Source of the DNA: Anthostomella pinea
Taxonomy: Eukaryota > Ascomycota > Sordariomycetes > Xylariales > Xylariaceae
DNA length: 64,000 nt
NCBI GenBank assembly: GCA_963556695.1
Contig: CAUWAG010000018.1
Location: 372,001-436,000, forward strand
Direction: 5' to 3'
Under the pieces are notes generated by a model. That model searched no databases and was not told the origin of the DNA. It was given only the letters and a program-made list of their open reading frames with translations. This document shows, in pieces, positions 51,701 to 62,876 of the stretch. The position numbers and the translations under genes are program-made. Each line of letters opens with the position of its first letter. The first letter of the stretch is position 1.

Positions 51701-53988
51701 CCAAAAAAAACCCTTCCTTTTAATTAACAGTCTTTTCCTCGTATTTTCCCTCGAATTCGAACTTTTATAGGCTTAATTAGGAAACAAAAATTACCGATCT
51801 TTAAATTGTTATGGATTTAGGCAAATTAAGAAAAATAAAAGTTTACTATTTTATTCAATCTATTTTTATTGAACAGGTTTTAAAAATCTAGAAGCCCGTT
51901 TTATAATAATTTTAATTACATAATAATTTTCACAATAAAACCCCGATACTTTTCACAAAGTAATTATAAGCATTGTGTTTTAAAGCTCGTTTTTGAATAA
52001 GTTATAGTATTTATCAGCGTTTTTCTTAATATTTAAAACAAACTTTCATTTCTAATGATAATAATAAGGATAATTTAAAAACTTTAAATTATTCAATTAT
52101 TAAATATCTTGATTCTAATAATAATTATAAATTGTTCAATATTTAAACATTTCAATATAAAGAAAATACTTCAGTTAAAATAAGAAAGTTATATGTATAT
52201 ACATATTGAGCTTGGAAACATTACTATTCATATAATATTACGGTTCAACGAAGATATAAGTATCTATTAAAAACTTATAACACTAATTTAGTTAATTATT
52301 TCAAATTATGTGCATTTTCTTAACGTTATTTTAAAATTAGTTAAATATATAAGTAAATTCCTTTTTTAATTTAATTTAACTTAATATTGATGCAATTTTG
52401 TTATTTTTGTTAAAACGTTGAAAACCCTCAAAACTTCAGATTTAATTGATAATATTATAATAAAATTGAGATTTGAAACTATGAAAATAATGACAAAACG
52501 ACTAATTCTATATATTAATATACTTATTTAAGAAAAATTCTAATTTATGTATGTTTAATCTGATTTTTATTTTAAAAAGACTTGAATGTCATTCTTTTAA
52601 TAGTAATAGTAAATTAATTTATATAATTACGTCATTTAATATTTTAATAATTCTAAAGAAATATAAAAATCCGTTTAAGGTAATACTGTTAAATGAAAAA
52701 AAATCAATTTCTTTCCAAAGAAAAATAAATTCTTAACTTTAAATTCATTATTCAAAACTTTATAAACAAAGATTTAATACATTCTTATTATAGTCAAAGT
52801 CTGATTCAATGTTTTTGAAAGGGCTTATTATTTATTTAATCTATTTATTATGAAAAACCTTTTATTTACGCATTTTAATTATTATTTTAAAAAGTTCTCG
52901 AAAGTTTATAATATAAAATTCGAAATCTTTGGGATTATTGATAAGTCATTATTAACATAATATATATAAACATTATGTATAAATGTATTTATTAAACATT
53001 ATATTTATCTATTAAAAAAATTCTAATTGTTTATTAAAAAGAGATTTATATTAAGAATGGTATAAGTAATTTTCATAATAATAATTCAAAAATAATAAGT
53101 TTTTTAATCAAGCAATTAATTAAGTTTTTCTTTCAATAAAATTTATGTATCAAAGGTTTACTTGTATTACTAAAATAACCTCATATTTTATAACATATAA
53201 GTTAAAGATTAACATCATAAATTAAATGAAATATTGATTTTATTTAAAGAATTATTAAAAAATATTCAATGTAGTAATATTTTATATAAGCGATAAATAA
53301 AATTACTGTGTAATATTTTAATATTATGAAAAAGTTTCAAATAATTTCAAAGCTTTAAATATATATAACTTAAACCTCTTTAATTGATAATAATAATTAT
53401 CATATTCTTTTATGAATTAGTTATAATAATATTTTAATACTTCGGTATTAATATAAGATTTAAAGAGTTCGAAGAAAAAAACGTAAATTTCAATATTAAC
53501 GTATAGAAAAAAATTTAAAAATTTGTTAAAACTATATTACAAAACTTTACAATATCAAGTTTTATTTAAAAAATATAAAAAATATATTCTATATTTTATA
53601 AACCTAGATAATATTTTATTATATAGTATTATAACGAATACTTGACTGAAATGAAACTTTTCATATAATTAAAATACCGTTTTCTTCTTAAAAAAAGGGA
53701 ACGAATAACGTTAAATATATATATATTATATATTTATATATTAATAAACGTTTATAAAATAATTTTTTTCCAACGTATTATAAGTAGAAGAACTTAGAGA
53801 ATAATATAATTTATTAAATATTTCAGATATTTAAACTTTTAAATTAATTAATTAATTAATTAACTATATTGAGAAACGCTTTATTATTTAAAAGGGGAAG
53901 CCTTTTTTACAAAAGACTTAAAGTATTAATCTCTGGACAAGTTTCTTTAAAGTTCAACTCTGAATTTTATTTATAAAGTAAAAAGGTA
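48702..53988. other. AT-rich decayed DNA, 5.3 kb
   Basis: No genes seen; a 61-residue frame at 52551-52736 looks like chance. A (TTAA)n run lies just left of the right edge near 53842-53863. The stretch is long enough to hold another degraded element, but I could not align it to the named families. Confidence 0.55.
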
Positions 53989-53993
53989 ATAAT

Positions 53994-54150
53994 TGTCATG
54001 GTCTGGTACAGGTAGCCTATGTGGTGAGTCCTGGAGCCCGGACATGAGTACATGTACTACCATGGAATGTCAAGCTGCCACGCTTGATACTCGACATCCT
54101 TTTGGGAGGAACAGTCGTGGCATGGTGGTTATGGTGAGCGTTCCGTCACA
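53994..54150 (-). mobile_element. Solo-LTR-like element with perfect ATAAT duplication
   Basis: 157 bp of GC-balanced DNA, plus strand TGTCATGG to CCGTCACA, flanked exactly by ATAAT (53989-53993 and 54151-54155). On the minus strand it starts TGTGACGG, the same terminus as the insertion at 36913. The short inverted TG...CA ends with a 5-bp duplication are what LTR integration leaves. Confidence 0.65.
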
Positions 54151-54186
54151 ATAATGTTTTTTTATAACGTATATATTTTTATTATA

Positions 54187-54290
54187 AATACGTGTGTAAG
54201 CTTTTAAGCTACCGGTAAAAAGATTCGAACTTAATTGCGTATTAAAGCCTTGTTTTATCGAATATATCCCTACGTATCTAATACATAAGT
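54187..54290. repeat. Direct repeat A (RIP-mutated)
   Basis: About 100 bp matching 54511-54616. Differences run mainly C-to-T and G-to-A relative to copy B (for example GGTAAAAAGATT against GGTGAAAGGATT). Confidence 0.6.
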
Positions 54291-54510
54291 ATAACGCCCC
54301 CCGGCGCTACTATATCGTTATGCTTATTAAGACTGCTCTGGCTACACGCTGCTAGCGGGTAACCAGCATGGTATCTCCAACTTTTCGGCCACGGGACGGA
54401 CTGAACTGGGTGCTCTTTTATAAAAACTTTCATGGTTTAGAAGGGATTGGTACATGCAAACGCGACACAGGTAGATACCGCCAGGCGAAACAGGTCTCTC
54501 TTAAGACACC

Positions 54511-54616
54511 AGATACGTGCGCAAGCCACCAGGCTACCGGTGAAAGGATTCGAACCTAAACACGTATTAAAGCCTTGTTTTGTTGCGCACATCCCCACGA
54601 TTACGTTATAAACGCA
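54511..54616. repeat. Direct repeat B (little mutated)
   Basis: The better-preserved partner of 54187-54290. It contains GGATTCGAACC, which resembles a tRNA T-loop on the minus strand, but the stem does not pair. The spacer 54291-54510 is also GC-balanced, so the whole may be a small element with direct terminal repeats. Confidence 0.5.
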
Positions 54617-55179
54617 TTCTTTTACCCTATAAATAAATAAATTATTTAAAATTAAAATTAAAAGTTTATTACTTCATTAAACTTAATTAATATAGTAAAG
54701 CTTTTTTCCTTTTAAAAATATATATTTATATGATTAAAACTACTGATAAGGACTTTTTTTATAATAATTAATTAAATATTTTACAAAAATATTTCCTTTA
54801 TTTTAATTTTTAATACTTATATATATATTTAATCTTATTTGTTATTTCAGAAGATCTAGTCAAGAAATTTTATTAAATTTAGTTCAATATTTTAATTGTT
54901 TTAATGTTTTATTATATATTTAATTTATTTTAAAATATACCTTTTCAAAAAATTATATTCAATTATCCAGCATAAATAAAAGTTATTGAAAACCCTTTAA
55001 ACGTGATACATCCGTAAAGTTATTGTATTTTCATTTTTATTTAATCCCATGGCATAAGTCGTTTTTTCATAAAATATATTACCTTACATGATAAGTTTAA
55101 ACGAGGTGAAAATAAGGCAAAATATAAAAATTCAACTGACGAATTGGTAGAGCTAATATTTAATTAAGTTCTTACAATA
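54617..55179. other. AT-rich decayed DNA
   Basis: Nothing recognised. Confidence 0.5.
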
Positions 55180-57190
55180 TATTATAAAGATATTTATACT
55201 TGATATGTATAATTATAACTAATAGTAGGTTATAAGTAGGTAAAGAGGGTAAAAAAGAATTTAAAAAGAAGAAAAGAAGAAAAGAAGAGAATTATTGCCT
55301 TATTTTAAAAGTTTATTTTTTAATCTTAAATAGCCGGGTATTAAAAAGCTTTTATAGTTCTATTAATATACAAATCTTCCTTATAAATCTATAAGTTAAA
55401 TATCAATTATTACATATTTCATTTAAACGTTATTCAAACTTACAAACTTTGTATATTAACAAAAATAAATTAAATTTTTTAATACCTTTAAAGGTAAATT
55501 AAAGCCTTTTAATAAACATTTAAACTTTTATAATGGCTTTAATTAACTTAAAATAAAAAACGAGATTTTTAAAATAAAGATTGAAAGGTTAAAGTAATAG
55601 TTAGCTGGTTAAAATAAAGGGTTTAAGAATAAGGTTAATAAAGTTACTTTTGAACGTAACGGCGGAATAAAAGTAATTAAAATAAAAGACGCAAAACCCT
55701 TTCTAAGCGTTATAATACTCGATTAGAAAGGCGTTATTTTAAAAGGCTGAATAATTAATAATTCTACGCTACGTTTAATACCGCTTTAAAAGGAATTTGT
55801 TAAAAAAGCTCGTTTACGCTTATACTTACAAATTAATTAAATTTTAATAATAAAAGTTATAACGTTCTTAATAAGGGCTTAGCTGGGCTAGTATGAGGTT
55901 TTTATCGTAACGACGAGAAATTCGGTCGACTTATAGCCGTATATAAAGCTAGAAAAAAAAACCTTTTAAAATAATCTTTAAGCTTATAAGTATAACGACG
56001 AATGCCTTATTATATACGTTATAAAGTTATAAACTTAATAATACGGAATACGAACGTAAATAACGTCGTACTGAAGTCGTAATAATAAGCTTTTTTTTTA
56101 CGGACATATAAATTAAAGTAAAAATAAAAGTATCATAAACCGATTTTATTAATAAATTTCATAATCGTATAAACTGTTATAAAAATAACGAGGGAAAGGT
56201 TAAACCAACTTTTTATATATTAAACGACGATATAAAGGAAAGAAAAAATATTAAAACTATGAAAGAATTAGCTACTTAAAGTATAATTATTTAAGAATTA
56301 AAAAATTTACGTACCTTATGAAATAAACCTTTTTAAAAGATAAAAAAAGCGCGTTAATATTTATAGCTTAAATAGTTACTTTTAAAATAGTTTCAACGCG
56401 ACAAGAAAAGTCCTTGATAAATAAAAAGGTTATTTACGAATCCAGATAAACGAACGTAAAGGTTAAACTATAGCAGTATAAAAGCGAAAGTCTTAGTATT
56501 AAAAAAAAAGGCGTGAAAAGAGCGTATCAAAAAAACGACCGCGAAATTCGATACGTATAAAAGAAAGAAAATATTCGTAAAGTTAGTTACGATGAAATAA
56601 CAGGGTTCTTTTCGTAATCATTAAACCAGAAATTTATTAATCCGATCAAGATATTAAAAATAATATAGTTATAAAATAAGCAAATTTTTTTTAAAAATAA
56701 GTTAATGCTTCAAAAGCAGATAATGGCGTAATGAAAGCTTTACTAATTGAAAATTTACTATGATATATATATACCTCTTGATTAATTAAACGATAATAAC
56801 GTATTTAAATTAAGTTTCATTAAGTTGTAAACGTTCTAAAGCTTTTAAGGCTATTACACAATGAACTATTTTAAAGCGTAATTAACGGTAAAAAAACTAT
56901 CTTATTCAAAAAATTAACAATAAAGCAGTCAGTAACACTTACAGTTATAAAGACATATAAAAATATCAATACTTATTGAGTATAATTATAACTACTCATA
57001 AGTTATAAAAAGGTAAAAAAAGGTAAAAAGAACTATACAAAATTTAATCGTTATTTTATAAGTTTACTATTTAATATTAAGTAGCCGGGTAAAAAAAAAG
57101 GTTTTCTAACTATATTTAAGTAAAACCATTTATTCAAAATATATAGTTAAACCACTTATTTTTATTTTTATTTATAACCTTATTTAAACA
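55180..57190. repeat. Repeat family R3, copy 2, with direct terminal repeats
   Basis: About 240-bp direct repeats at 55180-55420 and 56950-57190 (shared: TATAATTATAACTA, AGCCGGGTA, TTAAGTAGCCGGGT-like blocks) enclose about 1.5 kb of decayed sequence that resembles 21900-22900. This may be an LTR-bearing non-autonomous element. The plus strand shows Lys/Arg-rich coding traces near 56500, reminiscent of transposase tails, but too decayed to name. Confidence 0.5.
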
Positions 57191-57431
57191 CTTACACATA
57201 TATATTTATATATATATAATATACTTATTATTATGTAACTAAGTGCTAAAAATACGTTGGTTTATTATATATTTACTAGTTAATTATAAGTTAGAATTAA
57301 AGATCTTATTTTGTATCAAATTAAACAGTGGTAGATTTTTCGGTTTTCTTTTAACTAGTAAAATTTTATATATTTAAAACGTGTATTAGGCATTTTCATC
57401 CGGGCCTTTAAGTTGATCCGTGACATACCAT
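57191..57431. other. Edge between AT-rich DNA and gene-bearing DNA
   Basis: AT-rich sequence gives way to balanced composition at about 57395, close to the 3' end of the MFS gene. Confidence 0.6.
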
Positions 57432-60301
57432 TTAAGAGGTGGCGTATTTGCTATGTCTTCGAATCTGTTTCCCATACCGGAAGAAAATGTACGGAAACGG
57501 CAACATAGCCATTGTTAGGAACGCAAGCAAGCTTGACGCCCACTGGTACCCCAACCTGTTGTACATCTGAATTCCAAACAGCGGGAATGCTGCTGTTGGT
57601 CGTTTAGTCAGTTCGCCGAACTCGATCATCTACGCCCGTGGGGTTGATTAGCCCCAAGGAGAACTCACCAGCAAAGGTGCATCTGGTGAAACTGTTGGCT
57701 GCTAGTGCTGAAGCAGCATATTGTGGATACGCATCAACTGTCAAACTGTCAGCTCTGCCAGTCCACCGCTGACGACCATGAACACGGCATGGGACTCGGA
57801 TTGTTCGCCGGGGCCTGCCTTACCAAGGAAAGTGAATATGCCAGTGAAGACTGCGAAGTGATTAGAGTTGGAACAGCTGATATAGTTGGTGAAGGGGTTG
57901 GGGTTGGGGTTGGGGTTTGAGTACCCAAGAGTGTGCCACAGCCGAAGATGCCAGAACCAATGATGGGTACTATCCAGTGTACAGAGGGCAGCGTAGTCCA
58001 TGCGAACCAAAAGAGGCCAACAGGGACAACTACACCAGCAGAGTCAGCACTATCCCGATAATGACCAGTGGGTCACGTACACAGAGCGCCAGCAATAGCA
58101 GGTGGTAGACGGAACTCGGGCTCAGGTATGCCGTCGTTCTTTTCGACCAATCTCCTGTAGAAGCGGCGCCAGAGCGGGTCGCTGGCAGAGCACGCGAGCA
58201 CTGCACCAGCAGCATTAGTCAGTAATCGTGCGTGTCTTTATTTGGCTGGACACCGAGTGAAGATGTATTAGGGGTCCCAAAGCAAGGTTTAATGGGCCCA
58301 GGCAGCGACGAACCGGCAAAGTCGAAGTCAAGGTTGGGGTAGACAGGCAAGGGGCGGGCCAGCCCGAAAACAACTTACTGCCCGTGAAGATGCCGAGAAA
58401 ACTCAAACCAGTCTGCCAGAGGTTGAAGCCGTAGTTGTTGCCGAAGACCAGCGCGAACGCCCCGAAAAAGAGGTATATGACACCAAGTAAGATGGCCGAA
58501 AAGAGGCACAGCATAAGGCACATGGGCTCGCGCGTCAGCAGCTGGAACGGTCGCAGAAGAGAGTATCCAATCGTCCTCGCGACAGACTTGGTTGACTTTT
58601 CCATTGGTGATTTCCACCGAGGCTCGCCGGTCTCCTGTCTTAACAGTCTAGCTTTGTGGCGAAGCTTGATGGGATCTGAACGTCGGTTAGTATGGCACGG
58701 GCTATTGGAGATATGCTGGACCAACGGTATGTCTCTGGCGCAAAGAGAATGATCATCACCAACAAACAGAAGGCCCAGATAATGAGAACCTTTCCAGAAT
58801 ACGACATTAGCGGTTTCCACACGTACAGCGACAGAGGCGAGACAGCAAAGATGGTGTCATTGGTGTACACATCAAGCTGCCGCCCAGGCATGCGGTCAGT
58901 CTCGCACGTAGTCTGTGGAAACTCACATAGTAAGTCCATCTCCAATTCGCGTAGTAGTTGACTGTGATTGACGCCAAACGGTCAGCTTTGTCTTCCATGT
59001 GTAGTTCTGACTAGATGGGAAGGTTCAAACTGTTCACATACTGAAGCCGCCGATCAACGGACCCAGGCTTGGACCTGCTCCAAGTCAGTACAGCGACGAC
59101 ACATGGTCTGGTGGGTTATCTACCTACGAAGGGACTTAGCGAGATTATCGCCATTGGTCCCTGGATCTCGTCACGCTTGAAGACATCACTGACAGTGCCC
59201 CCTACGACGCTAAGAAATGCGCTCCCAGCGAAGCCGTCGATAAACCGTACCTGGACACTCATCAGTAACTGCCTAGTATCACGGCACACCCTGGTGAATG
59301 GTAATCTAAAATACATACCACCAACATGGTTGCCGCGTTGTGCGCGACGGCGCTCTAGTGCTCGAAAGAGCTTACGTTAGTAAATTCACATATGTATATC
59401 GGGTGGCATTGAGACGCGACTCTGTGGCTCTGCAGGGCTGAAAAGGGATATACACTCACTGCCAAAACATTAGCTACGGCAAGGCACCGGCGAGTCTCGG
59501 GAGCGAAGTGCGCGCGGGTTGGGATTGGGGGCAAACGTACCAGGAATCAACCAGATGACAAACATGGCCCAGGAGGCGAGATAGATAGGCCGCCGGCCGT
59601 AGAACTCGCTCAGAGGGCTCATCAGCAACGGGCCGAGAGCAACTAGGCAGCACATATCAGCCGAGGACCTCGCCGTGGCAGGTTCAAAGTGGCACGTACT
59701 CCCAAGGACGAAAGTTGACAGGCCGAGGGTGCCGACGATGTCTGAGATGCCGAACTCGGGGTTCATTTGGTGGTACGTTGACGTGTAGATAGAGCTGGCG
59801 CAGGTCCTACCTCGCACAATCAGCATGGGTTAGGCTCAAGTGAGGAGCAGGGTGCGGAACTTGCACGCAGAGGCTTCCCATGCCGACGATGATGACTATT
59901 AACCACTTGCGAGCAAGAGGCATGCTCCGCGGACATAAAGGATCGTCGTCACTGTCCCACGAAACCTCGAATGGGTCCTTCTCAGCGTCGGCCTGGTTTG
60001 AGGGGAGGGCTGCGTCGGCACCAGGCTCGCGATCCAGCTCGGCACAGCTGTGGCCATTACGAGACCGCACCGGGTGGAGCGCTGACGAGTGTGACGAGGC
60101 TCGACGAGGGTCGGGCGTTGCGAGCGGTTGCCAGAACTGATGGTTGTCATCTGTGCTTGCATCCGTATCGGACTCGAGCGCGGCTCCGGTCTGATGGTCG
60201 AGAACGCCGGCCGGCGGCGCAGTACGACGGCCGATGATGCCGGTCCTGTCTTTGCTCGACGTAGGCAGGCCCGTCCCCTGCTGCTCTGCTTTCTCCCACA
60301 T
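57432..60301 (-). CDS. MFS drug:H+ antiporter, DHA1 type
   Basis: Spliced model of about 577 residues. Exons on the minus strand: 60301-59865, 59806-59700, 59642-59541, 59473-59460 (doubtful microexon), 59354-59319, 59250-59124, 59074-59042, 58961-58927, 58789-58726, 58675-58379, 58200-58081, 58029-57925, 57850-57824, 57737-57669, 57592-57432. All junctions keep frame. The N-terminus (about 125 residues) is hydrophilic and cytosolic. The membrane part has motif A ([16 protein letters not shown]), motif C ([11 protein letters not shown], diagnostic of drug antiporters), [18 protein letters not shown] before the central loop, and the C-terminal [20 protein letters not shown] block of the TPO1/FLU1-like group. 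It likely exports polyamines, azole-like drugs or small metabolites. The first intron is GC-AG (GCAAGT). The start could also lie 26 codons upstream at 60379. Confidence 0.85.
57894..57916 (+). repeat. (GGGGTT)n run, G-quadruplex-like, inside an MFS intron
   Basis: Four GGGG blocks each separated by TT on the plus strand. It lies within the intron 57851-57924, so the pre-mRNA carries CCCCAA repeats near the donor. Confidence 0.85.
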
Positions 60302-61000
60302 AGCTGCAAGGCGGAGTGGTTGACAGTTGTCCCGGATTGGTTGACGCTGGACTGGTGATGGACAACGAGGCCTGCACACGCGATACCACAGGAAGGAGAC
60401 AACGATGCTTTATGAATATTGAAGGCGCAGGCCAGGAGCCTGAGGGACCATGTTGCTCCTTGTAAGTTGTAACTAAGCTGCCAGGCGTACCCGCATCCAT
60501 AATATCCATCCAACAGCCTCCCGAGGAAGAATGATCCCCCATTCGCTCATAATTACAAATGGGAGTTTGCCTCTCCTGCCGCTCGCCCCTCCAGCTCTCC
60601 GAGCCTGTCTCCGAGATTGGCACATTGATAGGTACCAGAAGACCCCTGCACAGAAAAAGACCTCTTCTCAGTTCTGGCAGTCGAGTCAGTGACTGTCCAC
60701 TGTCAGTCTGTCGGCTGACCAAGACCAAACCCTTGTCGGCGCCTAATCTCCGAGAGGTCCGAGTCTCTCCGAGAGTGAAAAACGCGCGGGACGGGACGGG
60801 AACAGCGGGCGGGGCCTATTGCGTCGATGTGGTCGGCAACTATGTATGTCCCGTCATTGTAGGTTGCCCAACTACCTACTACAGTTGCCAGTATGGACTT
60901 TGCAGTGAGAGTAGGTAGTAAGCAGCCATATAGACATCGTTCTAGCCAATTGGCCTTGGTATTGGAGGGATCCCCCAAGACCAGGCGATGATGCATATGG
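60302..61000 (-). promoter_or_regulatory. Intergenic region upstream of the MFS gene
   Basis: About 700 bp between the PARG-like stop and the MFS start, GC-rich, with repeated CTCCGAGAG words (near 60749-60775) and a GGGACGGGACGGGAACAGCG block near 60790. It must hold the MFS promoter. Frames crossing it on either strand show no domain. Confidence 0.4.
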
Positions 61001-62156
61001 TTATTCCAGTCGCTTGCCCCCCAGGACGCCCTCGAAAATCCGAAAGTTGCCCTCGTCACGGCTATCGAGAACGGCGAACCACTACATGCAAGTGTCAGCA
61101 GATCAAGCCACCTCACATCCAATTCCACCGGGCAGACCGGGAAGACCGAGAATGACTCGGCGGCCGCATCGAAGCTGAGACGGCGAGAAGCGTGCGGAAT
61201 ACATGGCACCTGAGATGCTGCCATGGGAAGGAGAAAGAAGTCGCATCACGTTACTTACGATCTCTCTCCACCAGCCGCCGCTGAATTCAGTTTCGCCGAG
61301 GACCTCGAGCCAGCACCGGGCGACGTCTTCGGGCGGGTTCCGAAAGGCGCCGCATCCGAAAGCGCCCAGGACTAGCAGCTCGTGCTTCTTATTTGCGGCC
61401 ACCCGCAGGATCAGCCGCATCTTGGATTTGGTCAGACGTCGGTCGGCAGAGTATTTGAAGACGGCGGCCTGGCCCGTGTCTGCCACAGATGCCACGCGCA
61501 CGGCTGGCCGACGGATGGCTGCGACGCTGATGACACTGACGACAGGGAGCTGGGCGGCCGGCGTCGGTGGGGAGAGAAGCCTATGGCCTGAGTCCAAAGA
61601 GGAGCGGACCACGACAACGTCCCGCGTGTATAGTCCTGTTAGTGGACTCCAAGGATAGTACAACGCGTGCAGGGAAAGGGAAAGAGAGCTGCGATAGCAC
61701 TGCCGCGTGGAGGTCCGTCAGCTCAGCCATAGATCCGGACGGACAGAGATAGATTCGGCAAGGGCTTACGAGGGCTTCCTCTTGGGCCATGGCACCAGAA
61801 AGCCAGCCGCCGCCTGGAGTCTTGTCCGAGGCAAGACTGAGCATGGCAACGCTCTGGGTGCGCGCGGCAGCAGGGTCGGGCTGGACGAGAGAGTCTGCCA
61901 TGATGATGGCAGCGTCAAGAGTGTCCCTGTTGATGACCTTGACGAGTGTGGCGCTCGACTCGGAATCCGACGACATGTTGAACCGTGGACAGTCTGCGGG
62001 GTCGAGCTCTGGGACTTGGTCCAGAACGAATTCCTCGGACAAGGATGCTCGTATGTCTGGGAGCTGGTGCAACACGGCGGGCAGGGCTGCCTTCGTCTCA
62101 GCTGCGGTGGCTGAGAGGACGGCACGGCGGTCGCGGACGGCCTGGGGCAGAGGCAT
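61001..62156 (-). CDS. Microbial-type PARG (DUF2263 / TIGR02452 family)
   Basis: Three exons, 62156-61770, 61699-61259 and 61081-61001, separated by 70-nt and 177-nt introns, both phase 0; product 302 residues. The fold is a macrodomain. The signature GGG-x7-QEE is complete (SDKTPGGGWLSGAMAQEEAL, residues about 111-130) and joins across intron 1 to CYRSSL, as in the family. The second conserved block, VLGAFGCGAFRNPPEDVA, is present, and the last exon restores the WFAVLDSRDEGNFRIFEGVL terminus. Bacterial members cleave poly(ADP-ribose) to ADP-ribose with the two Glu of QEE; fungal members are believed to be nuclear or cytosolic ADP-ribose hydrolases. The start has a good context (GTCGCCATGCC). 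The 177-nt intron is long, so its acceptor is less certain than the rest. Confidence 0.85.
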
Positions 62157-62638
62157 GGCGACCGGATGACGGATGACGGATAAGGGTCGTGATTGGGCTC
62201 TGGTAATGGCCTGAGGGAAGAGGAGGAAAGAGGAGGGAAGATGAGGAAAGGAGTCAGGGAGGGAGATATGGATAGCTTGGAGAGGTGTAAGTGGTCAGGG
62301 TCAGACTCAACGATGCACGGTGAGTTTACATACTGTAGGTCCTCATTAAAGGTATGCCAACCACAAACACCGGCTGTTAACCTCCGGCAAGCCAGTTTGT
62401 TCCACGATGTGCCTGCAGCAAACAAATGAAGAAGACGATACGTGGTATGATACAATGGTAGGGCTACATTTGCTATACTATGAGCTGGAGTTGAGCTGTG
62501 ATATGTGAATATCTCTGTTTATGGCATACTTATGCTTACACATATATATTGTCTGCACCTAGCCGAGTGCGGGGTATGTGTGTACCTGCATGATCGGGCG
62601 CTCCATGCAGTGTTTGGTGTTTGACTGGAGCGGTGTAG
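62157..62638. promoter_or_regulatory. Upstream region of the PARG-like gene
   Basis: Left part of the 1.4-kb divergent intergenic space. Purine-rich (GGAAGAGGAGGAAAGAGG near 62215) on the plus strand, so C/T-rich in the PARG-like leader. No separate gene seen. Confidence 0.4.
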
Positions 62639-62639
62639 G

Positions 62640-62876
62640 TACAGTACCTACCTAGGTCCAGTATCTACTGGGTAATATCAATCCGAGTCCCCCTGTTTAG
62701 CGCTCGTGGCTTGCGTGCGAAAAAGAGCCTCACCAGCCTCAAGTGGCTTCTTATTGACATTATCTCTTATCAAGCCACAAGGAGATGCGGCTGGCGCTCT
62801 AGTTTTCACACGCAAGCACTCACGCTAGACAGGGGGGCTCGGATTGAGATTGCCCGGTAGATACGGTAGGTACCTG
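62640..62876. repeat. Large imperfect palindrome (fold-back, MITE-like)
   Basis: Two arms of about 100 bp meet near 62755-62765. The left arm holds GTATCTACTGGG, TCAATCCGAG, CCCCCTGTTTAGCG, GCTTGCGTG and GTGGCTT; the reverse complement of the right arm holds the same words in the same order, mostly with C/T or G/A differences. The AT-rich centre is short. A foldback element or MITE is likely; a long hairpin transcript is possible. Confidence 0.75.

Noticed and set aside
54511..54616. tRNA-like T-loop (GGTTCGAATCC on the minus strand)
   Set aside because: The flanking stem does not pair, and no A box or cloverleaf can be built.
59887..60513. Long minus- and plus-strand frames over the MFS N-terminal exon
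   Set aside because: They are shadows in other phases of the GC-rich first exon; the family match is only in the frame chosen.
60559..60918. 119-residue plus-strand frame with several Cys
   Set aside because: No signal peptide or known pattern; it overlaps the MFS promoter region and looks like a GC-rich chance frame.
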